A stretch of DNA of 64,000 nucleotides from Streptomyces griseoluteus (GTDB lineage Bacteria > Actinomycetota > Actinomycetes > Streptomycetales > Streptomycetaceae), in assembly GCF_004784465.1 (NCBI RefSeq), contig NZ_SRRU01000006.1, positions 310,001 through 374,000 on the forward strand. The letters are read 5' to 3'. Both the position numbers and the translations under genes were made by a program. This document shows, in pieces, positions 1-7,290 of the stretch. The notes under the pieces were generated by a model. It was not told the origin of the DNA and made no database searches. It worked only from the letters and a program-made list of their open reading frames with translations. The stretch's first letter is position 1, and the number at the start of each line of letters is the position of its first letter.

Positions 1-666
1 GGCGAAGGCGTCGCCGCTGATCACGTCCCACTGGACGGCGGTGACACCGGCGCCGCTGATGGCGCGCAGCGCGTCCCGGTCGTAGCAGCCGCCGGGGAAG
101 CGGAAGTACGGCATGGGGTGCGGCACGCCCGCCTTGCGCAGGGCGGCGTAGGTGCGCTGGACCTCGGTCAGCTGGGCGTCCGGGGCGACGGTCGGCAGGC
201 CGTAGCAGTCGCCGGTGAACGAGTAGTGGCTGTAGGAGTGGTTGGCCACCTCGAACTGGGCGTCGCGCCCGAGGGCACGGGCCTGGTCCGGGTACTCCTC
301 GGCCCAGCGGCCGGTCATGAAGACGGTCGCCGGGACCTTCAGCGTGCGCAGGGCGCCGACCAGACCGGGGTTGTCGAAACGCTCACCGGCGGCGGCGCGG
401 GGCCCCTCGTCGGCGGTCATGTCGGCGTCGAAGGTCAGCGCGACGGTCTTGCCCTTGTCGCGCGGGCCGTGCTCGAACACGGGGGTGAGGCCGCCCGGAC
501 CCGGCGCCATGGTGGGGGTACCGGACGGGGACGGGGAGGCGGAGGAGGCGTGGGGCTCGGCGTGCGCCGGGCGCGCCGGCTTGGCGGGGTCCGCGGTGCC
601 GCAGGCGGCGAGGGCCGCGCCTAGGACGCAGACGGCGGTGATACGGCGTGCGAGTGCAATCACCAT
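1..666 (-). CDS. Polysaccharide deacetylase (NodB domain) lipoprotein, 3' end outside window
   Basis: The reading frame runs leftward from an ATG at 666 and is still open at base 1, so the C-terminus is missing. The N-terminus is a lipoprotein signal (ARRITAVCVLGAALAAC, lipobox LAAC), which places the enzyme on the outer face of the membrane. A Thr/Pro/Ser-rich linker follows. The NodB catalytic motifs come in order: TFDAD (motif 1, catalytic Asp and metal Asp), NHSYSHYS (motif 2, the H-x-x-x-H metal ligands) and FRFPGGCYD (motif 3). The family removes acetyl groups from cell-wall sugars or chitin-like polymers. The exact substrate cannot be read from the sequence. It lies just downstream of the slipin gene on the same strand. 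Confidence 0.9.
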   Translation of the reverse strand, partial: MVIALARRITAVCVLGAALAACGTADPAKPARPAHAEPHASSASPSPSGTPTMAPGPGGLTPVFEHGPRDKGKTVALTFDADMTADEGPRAAAGERFDNPGLVGALRTLKVPATVFMTGRWAEEYPDQARALGRDAQFEVANHSYSHYSFTGDCYGLPTVAPDAQLTEVQRTYAALRKAGVPHPMPYFRFPGGCYDRDALRAISGAGVTAVQWDVISGDAFA

Positions 667-700
667 ATGAAAATAGGGCTGTCCAGCTGGTCGTATGTTC

Positions 701-748
701 ACCCACCCACCGACGCGGCGAGAGGGTCACTCGCGCGGCGGGTGGGGT
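701..748 (-). terminator. Possible terminator after slipin gene
   Basis: An imperfect inverted repeat pairs acccacccaccg (701-712) with cggcgggtgggg (736-747), 10 of 12 positions. It lies two bases beyond the slipin stop codon in the minus direction. There is no clear U tract, so it is only a moderate candidate. Confidence 0.4.
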
Positions 749-749
749 G

Positions 750-1667
750 TCACCTCACCTCGGTGGACGGCTGGTCGAGGATCGCGCCGAGTTCGGGGGT
801 CTTGGTGACGGCGTCGAGGTCCGGTGTCCCGGACAGCGGGACGGGCCCGACGGGCGGTGCCGGCTCCGGAGCGGGCTCCTTCTTCGTCTCCCCGGCCGGG
901 GCCGGATCGCGGGCGCCCCGTTCCAGGAAGTGGAGGAGTTCCACCGGGATGGGCAGGACCAGGGTCGAGTTCTTCTCGGCGGACACCGCCATCACCGTCT
1001 GGAGCAGCCGGAGCTGGAGGGCGGTCGGGGTGTCCGACATCTGCTGCGCGGCCTCGGCCAGCTTCTTGGACGCCTGGAGTTCCGCGTCCGCGTTGATGAT
1101 GCGGGCCCGGCGCTCCCGGTCGGCCTCGGCCTGGCGGGCCATCGAGCGCTTCATGGTGTCCGGCAGGGAGACGTCCTTGATCTCGACCCGGTCGATCTGG
1201 ACGCCCCAGCCCACGGCCGGGCTGTCGATCATCAGCTCCAGGCCCTCGTTGAGCTTCTCCCGGTTGGACAGCAGATCGTCCAGGTCGCTCTTGCCGATGA
1301 TCGACCTGAGCGAGGTCTGCGCCATCTGCGACACCGCGAACTTGTAGTCCTCCACCCGCACCAGCGCACTGGTCGGATCGACGACCCGGAAGTAGACCAC
1401 CGCGTCCACCCGCACGGTGACGTTGTCCCGTGTGATGCCCTCCTGGGCCGGGATCGGCAGCGTGACGATCTGCATGTTCACCTTGTGCAGCCGGTCCACG
1501 AACGGAACGATCAGCGTCAGCCCGGGCGAGCGGGGCTCACCGGTGATCCGTCCCAGCCGGAACAGCACTCCCCGTTCGTACTGCTTGACGACACGCATCG
1601 CCGCGGCCAGCAGCACGAGACCCATGGCGCCGGCCACCGCTATGAGCGTGATCACGAGCTCCAACAT
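750..1667 (-). CDS. Slipin / SPFH (band 7, stomatin-like) membrane protein
   Basis: The protein has about 305 residues. An N-terminal membrane segment (LELVITLIAVAGAMGLVLLAAA) is followed by the SPFH domain beginning VVKQYERGVLFRLGR, which is typical of the slipin subgroup. A helical region rich in Ala/Glu/Arg follows, then a Pro-rich tail (PAPAGETKKEPAPEPAPP). Slipins oligomerise as membrane scaffolds and often influence proteolysis or membrane microdomains. No partner NfeD gene is visible next to it. I chose the ATG at 1667, preceded by GGGGG; a GTG at 1682 in the same frame is possible. Family assignment is secure, the cellular role is not. Confidence 0.88.
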   Translation of the reverse strand: MLELVITLIAVAGAMGLVLLAAAMRVVKQYERGVLFRLGRITGEPRSPGLTLIVPFVDRLHKVNMQIVTLPIPAQEGITRDNVTVRVDAVVYFRVVDPTSALVRVEDYKFAVSQMAQTSLRSIIGKSDLDDLLSNREKLNEGLELMIDSPAVGWGVQIDRVEIKDVSLPDTMKRSMARQAEADRERRARIINADAELQASKKLAEAAQQMSDTPTALQLRLLQTVMAVSAEKNSTLVLPIPVELLHFLERGARDPAPAGETKKEPAPEPAPPVGPVPLSGTPDLDAVTKTPELGAILDQPSTEVR

Positions 1668-1772
1668 GGTCGCCCCCGTCACCGAGAGGTCCGTTTAATC
1701 CCTTACTCAACAGTACGTCCCGTATGTGCGCGGAAGCTATGGCCTGTGGGCAAGGAACCCGTGGACACAGCA

Positions 1773-1814
1773 GGGGGCCGGGGTGACGGGAACGCTCCCG
1801 TCACTCCGGCCCCC
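1773..1814 (-). terminator. Strong hairpin terminator after sulP
   Basis: A 19-bp stem (1773-1791 with 1796-1814, one G-U pair) closes on the tetraloop acgc. It starts 14 bases downstream of the SulP stop codon on the minus strand. Confidence 0.8.
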
Positions 1815-1827
1815 TCCGCGTCCAGGC

Positions 1828-3348
1828 TCAGCCCGCCGGTGTCCCGGCCGGCTGAGCCGCCCCGGCTCCGGACGTCAGCCGTACCGGTTCCGTTCCGTCA
1901 GCGCTGTGCCGCTCGGCCCAGTTCTCCAGGGCGGTGCGGCAGGCGTGGTCCAGGTGCAGCAGGCCGGAGAGGTCCAGCCGGACCGGGCGGTCCTTGGGCA
2001 GCGCCTCCAGACTGTCCAGTATTTTCGGCAGCCTGAGGAAGGTCGCGTTGCCCGACAGATAAGCGTCCACCGGGCCCGCGCCCTTGTCCATGACGGTGAC
2101 CTTGATGTGCGACGCCTCCCAGGCGGTCTTGACGATCGCCAGCGCCAGCCCGATCAGCACGCCCTCGAACATGCCGACCGCCACGATGGACAACGCTGTC
2201 ACCGTGAGTATCAGCGCCTCGCCGCGCTGCTCACGCCACAGCCCCGCCAGCGCCCTGACCGGCACCAGCTTGGCCCCCGAGTAGATCAGGACGCCCGCCA
2301 GCGACGGCAGCGGGATGTGGGCGAGGGCGCCCGGCAGCAGCGCCGCGAACAGCAGCAGCCAGACACCGTGCATCACTCGGGACGCCTTGGTCCGGGCGCC
2401 CGCCTGCACATTGGCCGCGCTACGGACGATCACCGCCGTCAGCGGCAGCGCGCCGAGCAGCCCGCACACCGTGTTGCCGACGCCCTGGGCGGTCAGCTCA
2501 CGGTCGTACTCGGTGCGCGGGCCGTCGTGCAGCCGGTCCACGGCGGCCGCGCTGAACAGCGACTCGGCGGACGCGATCAGGGTGAACGCGACGATCGTGC
2601 CGAGCACCGCCACATCGGCGAACTCGGCGAAGGCGCTGAGCGGCGGCGGCTGGACGGCACCCAGCAGCCCCTGCACCTCCACCATCGCCACCCGCATGCC
2701 GAACACCGGCACGGCCAGCGTGGCGAGCCCGACGGCGGCGAGCGGACCGGGCACCGTACGCACCTTCGACGGGAGGTTCTTCCACCCCACCATGACGGCG
2801 ATGGTGCCCGCGCACAGCGCCAGCGAGGCCAGCGCCCTGCCGTCGCCGACCGCGCCCGCGAGACCGCGCGGCAGACCGAGCATCTTGTCCAGCCCGGCGT
2901 CCGGAGCCTTGGCGGCCATCGCCGGGTACAGCTGGCCGGCCACCAGGACCAGCCCGATTCCGGCCAGCATGCCCTCCACGACCGCCAGCGATATGGCCCG
3001 GAAGTACCGGCCGAGCCGCAGCACTCCCATCACGATCTGGAGCAGCCCGGTGGCGAGCACGATCGCGCCCAGCACCGGCAGCCCGAACTCCTTGACCGCC
3101 TCGAAGACCAGCACCGTCAGCCCGGCCGCGGGGCCGGACACCTGCAGGCTGCTGCCGCGCAGCACGCCGGTGACGAGACCACCCACGATGCCGGTGACCA
3201 GCCCGAGTTCGGCCGGTACCCCGGAGGCGACGGCCACGCCCACGCACAGCGGTAGCGCGACCAGGAAGACGACGAGGGACGCGGCGAAGTCCCGCCGCAG
3301 ATACGGAACGCGCGATATGTGCCCTTGCCCGGTCACCGGCGCGCTCAC
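1828..3348 (-). CDS. SulP-family inorganic anion transporter with STAS domain
   Basis: This is a 506-residue SLC26/SulP permease. It opens with the typical RRDFAASLVVFLVALPLCVG first membrane helix and has about ten to twelve hydrophobic segments. It ends in a shortened STAS domain (about residues 400-490: VDAYLSGNATFLRLPKI and VRLDLSGLLHLDHACRTALE). The GTG start at 3348 overlaps the stop codon of the carbonic anhydrase gene (GTGA), so the two are translationally coupled. Family members carry sulfate, bicarbonate or other anions. The coupling to carbonic anhydrase suggests bicarbonate transport here, which is an inference. Frames extending further upstream run through the anhydrase gene and are not the true start. 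Confidence 0.92.
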   Translation of the reverse strand: MSAPVTGQGHISRVPYLRRDFAASLVVFLVALPLCVGVAVASGVPAELGLVTGIVGGLVTGVLRGSSLQVSGPAAGLTVLVFEAVKEFGLPVLGAIVLATGLLQIVMGVLRLGRYFRAISLAVVEGMLAGIGLVLVAGQLYPAMAAKAPDAGLDKMLGLPRGLAGAVGDGRALASLALCAGTIAVMVGWKNLPSKVRTVPGPLAAVGLATLAVPVFGMRVAMVEVQGLLGAVQPPPLSAFAEFADVAVLGTIVAFTLIASAESLFSAAAVDRLHDGPRTEYDRELTAQGVGNTVCGLLGALPLTAVIVRSAANVQAGARTKASRVMHGVWLLLFAALLPGALAHIPLPSLAGVLIYSGAKLVPVRALAGLWREQRGEALILTVTALSIVAVGMFEGVLIGLALAIVKTAWEASHIKVTVMDKGAGPVDAYLSGNATFLRLPKILDSLEALPKDRPVRLDLSGLLHLDHACRTALENWAERHSADGTEPVRLTSGAGAAQPAGTPAG

Positions 3349-3923
3349 AGGGCTTCGAAGGTGTCGGTGTCGGGCCGGTGCGCGCGCACGGCCCCGGTGT
3401 GGACCTCGTAGTACCAGGCGTGCAGGGTGAGTGTGCCCTCCGCCGTCCGGCGCTCGACGCACGGGTACGAGCGCAGACGCAGCAGTTGGGTCAGCGCGTG
3501 GCACTGCACGCCCTCGGCGACCTCCGGGTCCTCGGCCGCACCGGCCGGGCGCGGGGCGGCGTGCGCCAGCCAGTCGCGCACGGCGGGTACGGCGGTCAGG
3601 TCGTCGCCGCGCACGAGCGCGCCGACCGCGCCGCAGTGCGAGTGACCGCAGACGACGATGTCGCGGACGCCGAGCACCTCGACGGCGTACTCGATGGTGG
3701 CGGCCTCGCTGGTGGGGTGCTCGGAGGTGTGCGGCGGGACGATGTTGCCCGCGGTGCGCAGCTCGAACAGCTCGCCGGGGCGGGCGCCCGTGATCAGGGC
3801 GGGGACGACCCGTGAGTCGGAGCAGGTGATGAACAGGACCTGGGGGGACTGGCCCTCGGCGAGGCGGGCGAACTCCTCGGGGCGCCGGCCGAACGTGCGG
3901 GCGTAGTCGATGAGGGGCTGCAT
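3345..3923 (-). CDS. Beta-class carbonic anhydrase
   Basis: The enzyme has 192 residues and should interconvert CO2 and bicarbonate in the cytoplasm. The zinc and catalytic residues of beta carbonic anhydrases are present: CSDSR at 34-38 (Cys34, Asp36, Arg38) and HSHCGA (His94, Cys97). The ATG at 3923 is preceded by a strong ribosome-binding site (AGGAGG, about 9 bases upstream). Its stop codon overlaps the GTG of the SulP gene, so hydration of CO2 and anion transport are co-translated. The unknown secreted protein at 4000-4398 lies upstream on the same strand, 76 bases away, and may share its transcript. Confidence 0.95.
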   Translation of the reverse strand: MQPLIDYARTFGRRPEEFARLAEGQSPQVLFITCSDSRVVPALITGARPGELFELRTAGNIVPPHTSEHPTSEAATIEYAVEVLGVRDIVVCGHSHCGAVGALVRGDDLTAVPAVRDWLAHAAPRPAGAAEDPEVAEGVQCHALTQLLRLRSYPCVERRTAEGTLTLHAWYYEVHTGAVRAHRPDTDTFEAL

Positions 3924-3999
3924 GATGGTGGACTCCTCCTGGCGCGCCGTACGGCGCGTCGGGCTTGCACGACTGTGGTGGGGGGAGCGAGCCCGCCCG

Positions 4000-4398
4000 T
4001 CAGCAGCGGAAGACTTGAAGGACTGCCGTGGAATGGGCTCCGGAGGATCTGGTGACACCGGCGTCCGGCGTGCCGGACCGCGTGGGCGGTGCGGGCTCGG
4101 CCGGCCGCCGGGATATGAGCGGGCGCTCCGGCGCGGGAGTGGGCGCGGCGCCGCGCTGGCGGTGCCGGTCGGTATGGGCGGCGACCGGCGGCGTCTTGGG
4201 ACGGCGGGGTTCGCGGGCCAGGTCCACGCCTTCGCCCGCGGGCTGGGCGACGAGGACGATCCCCGGCGCGTCGTTGGCCTTTGCCTCACCGAGCGTATGT
4301 GCGGTGGCGAAGGGTCCGGAGGGCGCGAAGAGCTGGAGGGAGAGCAGCGCGACCGCGAAGAGGGCGAGCGCCGCACCGAGCGTCCTGCCTCGGGACAT
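4000..4398 (-). CDS. Small secreted/membrane-anchored protein of unknown function
   Basis: This 132-residue protein begins MSRGRTLGAALALFAVALLSLQLF, a signal sequence or single N-terminal membrane anchor. It continues with a low-complexity Pro/Arg/Ala region and ends in a distinctive hydrophobic tail, TAVLQVFRC, with a C-terminal cysteine. I do not recognise an enzymatic domain. I chose the ATG at 4398 because it begins a good signal peptide; an in-frame GTG further upstream adds only charged residues. It lies upstream of the carbonic anhydrase-SulP pair in the same orientation. The conserved-looking final cysteine could be a processing or modification site, but that is speculation. Confidence 0.6.
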   Translation of the reverse strand: MSRGRTLGAALALFAVALLSLQLFAPSGPFATAHTLGEAKANDAPGIVLVAQPAGEGVDLAREPRRPKTPPVAAHTDRHRQRGAAPTPAPERPLISRRPAEPAPPTRSGTPDAGVTRSSGAHSTAVLQVFRC

Positions 4399-4444
4399 GC
4401 GTACCCCCCTGCGGAATCCCACGTCTCTTGCGCGCACCAAGCGT

Positions 4445-4501
4445 TGGTCAATGAATGGTCAAGAAACACGTTAACCCGGCGAGAGGCTTTGCAGGGTTAA
4501 C
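4445..4501. promoter_or_regulatory. Repeat-rich region upstream of the secreted protein
   Basis: TGGTCAA occurs twice as a direct repeat 11 bases apart (4445-4451 and 4456-4462); on the minus strand this reads TTGACCA twice. A perfect inverted repeat GTTAACCC/GGGTTAAC (4470-4477 and 4494-4501) follows. The position, 47-100 bases upstream of the start at 4398, suits a promoter/operator for the minus-strand genes. The regulator is unknown. Confidence 0.4.
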
Positions 4502-4534
4502 GACGGGTTACACGCGGCAGGAAGCGTGAAAAAA

Positions 4535-4569
4535 GCGGGTCAAGCGGCTGGAATCAGCCCTTGACCCGC
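4535..4569 (-). terminator. Intrinsic terminator of zapE
   Basis: A near-perfect hairpin: gcgggtcaag (4535-4544) with cttgacccgc (4560-4569), an inner ggctg/cagcc stem, a GAAT loop and one bulged C. On the minus strand it is followed by six U residues (4534-4529). It is one of the few classical U-tailed terminators in the window and sits 40 bases past the zapE stop. Confidence 0.9.
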
Positions 4570-4608
4570 ATAAGTTGATGGGATATCAGAAACGGGGCGC
4601 CCGGTCTG

Positions 4609-5703
4609 TTACTCCGTCACCAGAGGCTTGGCGTCGCGCGCCAGCGCGGTGAGCCGGGAGATCGCGCGGAAGTACTTCTTGCGGTAGCCGCCGTTCAGCA
4701 TCTCCTCGCTGAACAGCTTGTCGAAGGGCAGGCCCGAGGCCAGCACCGGTACCTCCCGGTCGTAGAGCCGGTCGGCCAGCACCACCAGCCGCAGCGCCGT
4801 CGACTGGTCCGGCACCGGCCGCACATCGGTGAGGCAGACCGCGCGCACCTCGTCGGTCAGTGCGCCGTACCGGCTCGGGTGCACCCTCGCCAGGTGCTCC
4901 AGGAGCCGCGGGAAGGCGTCCAGCGAGGCGCCCTCGGCGCGGTAAGCGGCCTTGGTCACCTGCTCGTCGGTGTACGGCGCCGGGGCCTCGGGCAGGCCGC
5001 GGTGGCGGTAGTCCTCGCCGTCGATGCGCAGGGCGCGGAAGTGGGCGGACAGGCCCTGGATCTCGCGCAGGAAGTCGGCCGCCGCGAACCGGCCCTCGCC
5101 CAGCTTGCCGGGCAGCGTGTTGGAGGTGGCGGCCAGTGCGACGCCCGCCTCGACCAGCTTGCCGAGCAGGCTGGAGACCAGCACCGTGTCGCCGGGGTCG
5201 TCCAGCTCGAACTCGTCGATGCACAGCAGGGCGTGGCCGGACAGTGTCCGGACCGTCTGCTGGAAGCCGAGGGCGCCCACCAGGTTGGTCAGCTCCACGA
5301 AGGTGCCGAACGCCTTGCGGGAGGGCTCGGCGGGGGTGGCGTGCCAGAGCGAGGCGAGCAGGTGGGTCTTGCCGACGCCGTAGCCGCCGTCCAGGTAGAT
5401 CCCGCGCGGGCCGGCCGGGGCCTTGGCCTTCGGGCGGCCGAAGCCGAACAGGCCCCGCTTGCCCTCGCCGGGACGGGCGCCGCCGAGTCCCGCCGCGAAG
5501 TCCTCCAGCACGCCCACGGCGTCGGTCTGGCTGGGCTGGTTCGGGTCCGGGATGTAGGTGGCGAAGCGCACCGAGTCGAAGCGGGGCGGCGGCACCATCT
5601 CGGCGACCAGACGGTCGGCCGGGACGTGCGGCTCACGCGCGCACAGGGACAGCGGACCGGCGTCGGTCAGCGGGGTGGAGCCGGAGGCTGCGGTGGAGGA
5701 CAC
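4609..5703 (-). CDS. zapE: Cell division protein ZapE (AFG1-like ATPase)
   Basis: The protein has 364 residues. A P-loop GGYGVGKTHLLAS lies near residue 120, followed by a Walker B (LLCIDEFELDD) and the AFG1/ZapE C-terminal portion. ZapE is an AAA-type ATPase; in E. coli it acts on the Z-ring under stress. The length matches the family. The GTG at 5703 (VSSTAASGSTPL) is chosen because it is only 36 bases from the divergent gene and no ribosome site precedes any start. A TAGCAT box lies 8 bases before this GTG, so the mRNA may be leaderless. Frames open further upstream overlap the divergent gene and are rejected. Confidence 0.88.
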   Translation of the reverse strand: MSSTAASGSTPLTDAGPLSLCAREPHVPADRLVAEMVPPPRFDSVRFATYIPDPNQPSQTDAVGVLEDFAAGLGGARPGEGKRGLFGFGRPKAKAPAGPRGIYLDGGYGVGKTHLLASLWHATPAEPSRKAFGTFVELTNLVGALGFQQTVRTLSGHALLCIDEFELDDPGDTVLVSSLLGKLVEAGVALAATSNTLPGKLGEGRFAAADFLREIQGLSAHFRALRIDGEDYRHRGLPEAPAPYTDEQVTKAAYRAEGASLDAFPRLLEHLARVHPSRYGALTDEVRAVCLTDVRPVPDQSTALRLVVLADRLYDREVPVLASGLPFDKLFSEEMLNGGYRKKYFRAISRLTALARDAKPLVTE

Positions 5704-5739
5704 GGTTACCCATGCTAATCGCCATGTCACACTGCACGA
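5704..5739. promoter_or_regulatory. 36-bp divergent promoter, zapE / pyrimidine reductase
   Basis: Only 36 bases separate the two divergent starts and neither has a Shine-Dalgarno sequence. On the minus strand TAGCAT (5717-5712) ends 8 bases before the zapE GTG. On the plus strand CACACT (5728-5733) ends 6 bases before the ATG at 5740. The geometry suggests overlapping promoters that yield leaderless transcripts. The -35 elements are not recognisable. Confidence 0.45.
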
Positions 5740-6546
5740 ATGCGACGCCTGTTCCCTGTGACCGACGAAACAGCAGCTGGGGCCGCCCGCCAGGAGGGTG
5801 CCGCGCCGGACGGGGCCGGTGAGTGGAGTCTGGCCGAACTGGCCGCCGTCTACGCCTATCCCGCCTCCGGCGACGGCGGTCCCCGCACCTGGCTGCGGGC
5901 CAACATGGTCTCCACCCTGGACGGCGCGGCCCAGCACGGCGGGCGCTCCCAGCCCATCTCCTGCGCGGCCGACATGCGCATCTTCGGCACGCTGCGGGCG
6001 CTCGCGGACGTCGTGCTGGTCGGTGCGGAAACGGTTCGGCAGGAGGGGTACCGGCCCGCTCGCGCCCGTACCGAGTTCGCGGCGGCGCGGGAGGCGGCGG
6101 GGCAGGGGCCGGCTCCGGCCGTGGCGGTGGTGTCGGGCAGCCTCGACCTGGACTTCTCGCTTCCGCTGTACACCTCGCCGCTGGTCCCGACGGTCGTGCT
6201 CACCGGTGCTGACGCGCCCGCCGACCGGGTGGCCGCCGCCGAGCGGGCCGGGGCGCGGGTGATCGTCGCGGGGGAGGGGCGGCGGGTCGATCCCCGACGG
6301 GCCGTGGAGGCGCTCGCCGGGCTCGGGTACGTCCGGCAGCTCACCGAGGGCGGGCCGCGGCTGCTGGGGCAGCTGGTCGCCGCCGGGGTGCTGGACGAGC
6401 TGTGTCTGACGCTGTCCCCCATGCTCACCGCGGGGGACGCGCAGCGCATCGCGGGCGGTCCCGGTGTCTCCCTGCCGCGCCGGTTCGCGCTCGCGTCGCT
6501 GCTGGAGGAGGACGGATTTCTGTTCGGGCGGTACCGCCGGCCCTGA
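5740..6546 (+). CDS. Pyrimidine reductase family protein (RibD C-terminal domain)
   Basis: The protein has 268 residues with a RibD/dihydrofolate-reductase-like fold. Visible marks are LRANMVSTLDGAAQHGGRSQPIS near residue 50, DMRIFGTLRALADVVLVGAETVRQEGY, and the C-terminal LTEGGPRLLGQLVAAGVLDELCLTLSPML. The family reduces the ribosyl side chain of riboflavin precursors with NADPH. As a stand-alone gene away from a rib cluster, its real substrate is uncertain. It diverges from zapE, and its start lacks a ribosome-binding site. Confidence 0.82.
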   Translation: MRRLFPVTDETAAGAARQEGAAPDGAGEWSLAELAAVYAYPASGDGGPRTWLRANMVSTLDGAAQHGGRSQPISCAADMRIFGTLRALADVVLVGAETVRQEGYRPARARTEFAAAREAAGQGPAPAVAVVSGSLDLDFSLPLYTSPLVPTVVLTGADAPADRVAAAERAGARVIVAGEGRRVDPRRAVEALAGLGYVRQLTEGGPRLLGQLVAAGVLDELCLTLSPMLTAGDAQRIAGGPGVSLPRRFALASLLEEDGFLFGRYRRP

Positions 6547-6703
6547 AAACAGCGGAATCTACCGTTCCGTTTAGCTTCCGGGGGGCACACTTAGTCCCGG
6601 TGCCTCCCCGTGCGGTAACGAGGCAGGATGGTTTCCGCAGGCCCGGTTCGGGCCAACGGAGGACAGAGGGTCACGAGGACCCTCGAGGGAGAAGAGGCGG
6701 CTG

Positions 6704-7177
6704 GTGTTCACAAGCGTTCTGATGATCGAGAAAGCCCTGACGTCGGCCGACGTGGAGTTCGTGACGACCTTGCACGGGGACGAGCCGGTCTTCTTCCATG
6801 TGCTGCTCCAGCCGCGCGGTGACCAGGCGGACCGGCTGCTGCGGGCCATCGACGACATCGCCCTCGGCGAGCTGGACGAGGCCGTGCACGAGGGCGAGAC
6901 GCCCGAGGGCACGGACGCGCGGGGCGTGGGGGAGAAGGCCCTGGAGGTCTCCCTCCAGGCGCTGCGCGCCGCCGGGAGCCGGGCCGAGGGAAGACTCGTC
7001 GAGAACCACCCGCTGGAGGCGCTCAAGTCCCTCGTCGCGGAGGTGGACGCCGACGAGGTCATCGTCCTCACCGACCCCCACTACGTCGAGGAGTTCTTCC
7101 ACCGTGACTGGGCCTCCCGCGCCCGCCACAAGGTCGGCGTCCCGGTCCTGAAGCTCTTCAGCCACAGCAAGGCGTAG
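6704..7177 (+). CDS. Small UspA-like alpha/beta protein (often annotated as indole-3-glycerol-phosphate synthase)
   Basis: The protein has 157 residues from a GTG at 6704, preceded by GGGAGAAGAGG; an in-frame ATG at 6722 is also possible. The C-terminal half (LVAEVDADEVIVLTDPHYVEEFF then KVGVPVLKLF) looks like the last strands of a universal-stress-protein or Rossmann-like domain. I see no TIM-barrel features, so an indole-glycerol-phosphate synthase label on such proteins would be doubtful. It is far too short for TrpC. The 157-base upstream gap holds no other gene. The function is unknown. Confidence 0.6.
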   Translation: MFTSVLMIEKALTSADVEFVTTLHGDEPVFFHVLLQPRGDQADRLLRAIDDIALGELDEAVHEGETPEGTDARGVGEKALEVSLQALRAAGSRAEGRLVENHPLEALKSLVAEVDADEVIVLTDPHYVEEFFHRDWASRARHKVGVPVLKLFSHSKA

Positions 7178-7290
7178 CCCCGCGGAGCCGCGCTCCTCAC
7201 CCGGCGCGCCAGTGGCCGGGGTGCGGGAGGGGCCGGATCTGCGCATAGGGTGGGCCTCCTCTGGCTCGCTCGTATATGGGAGAAGAACGC

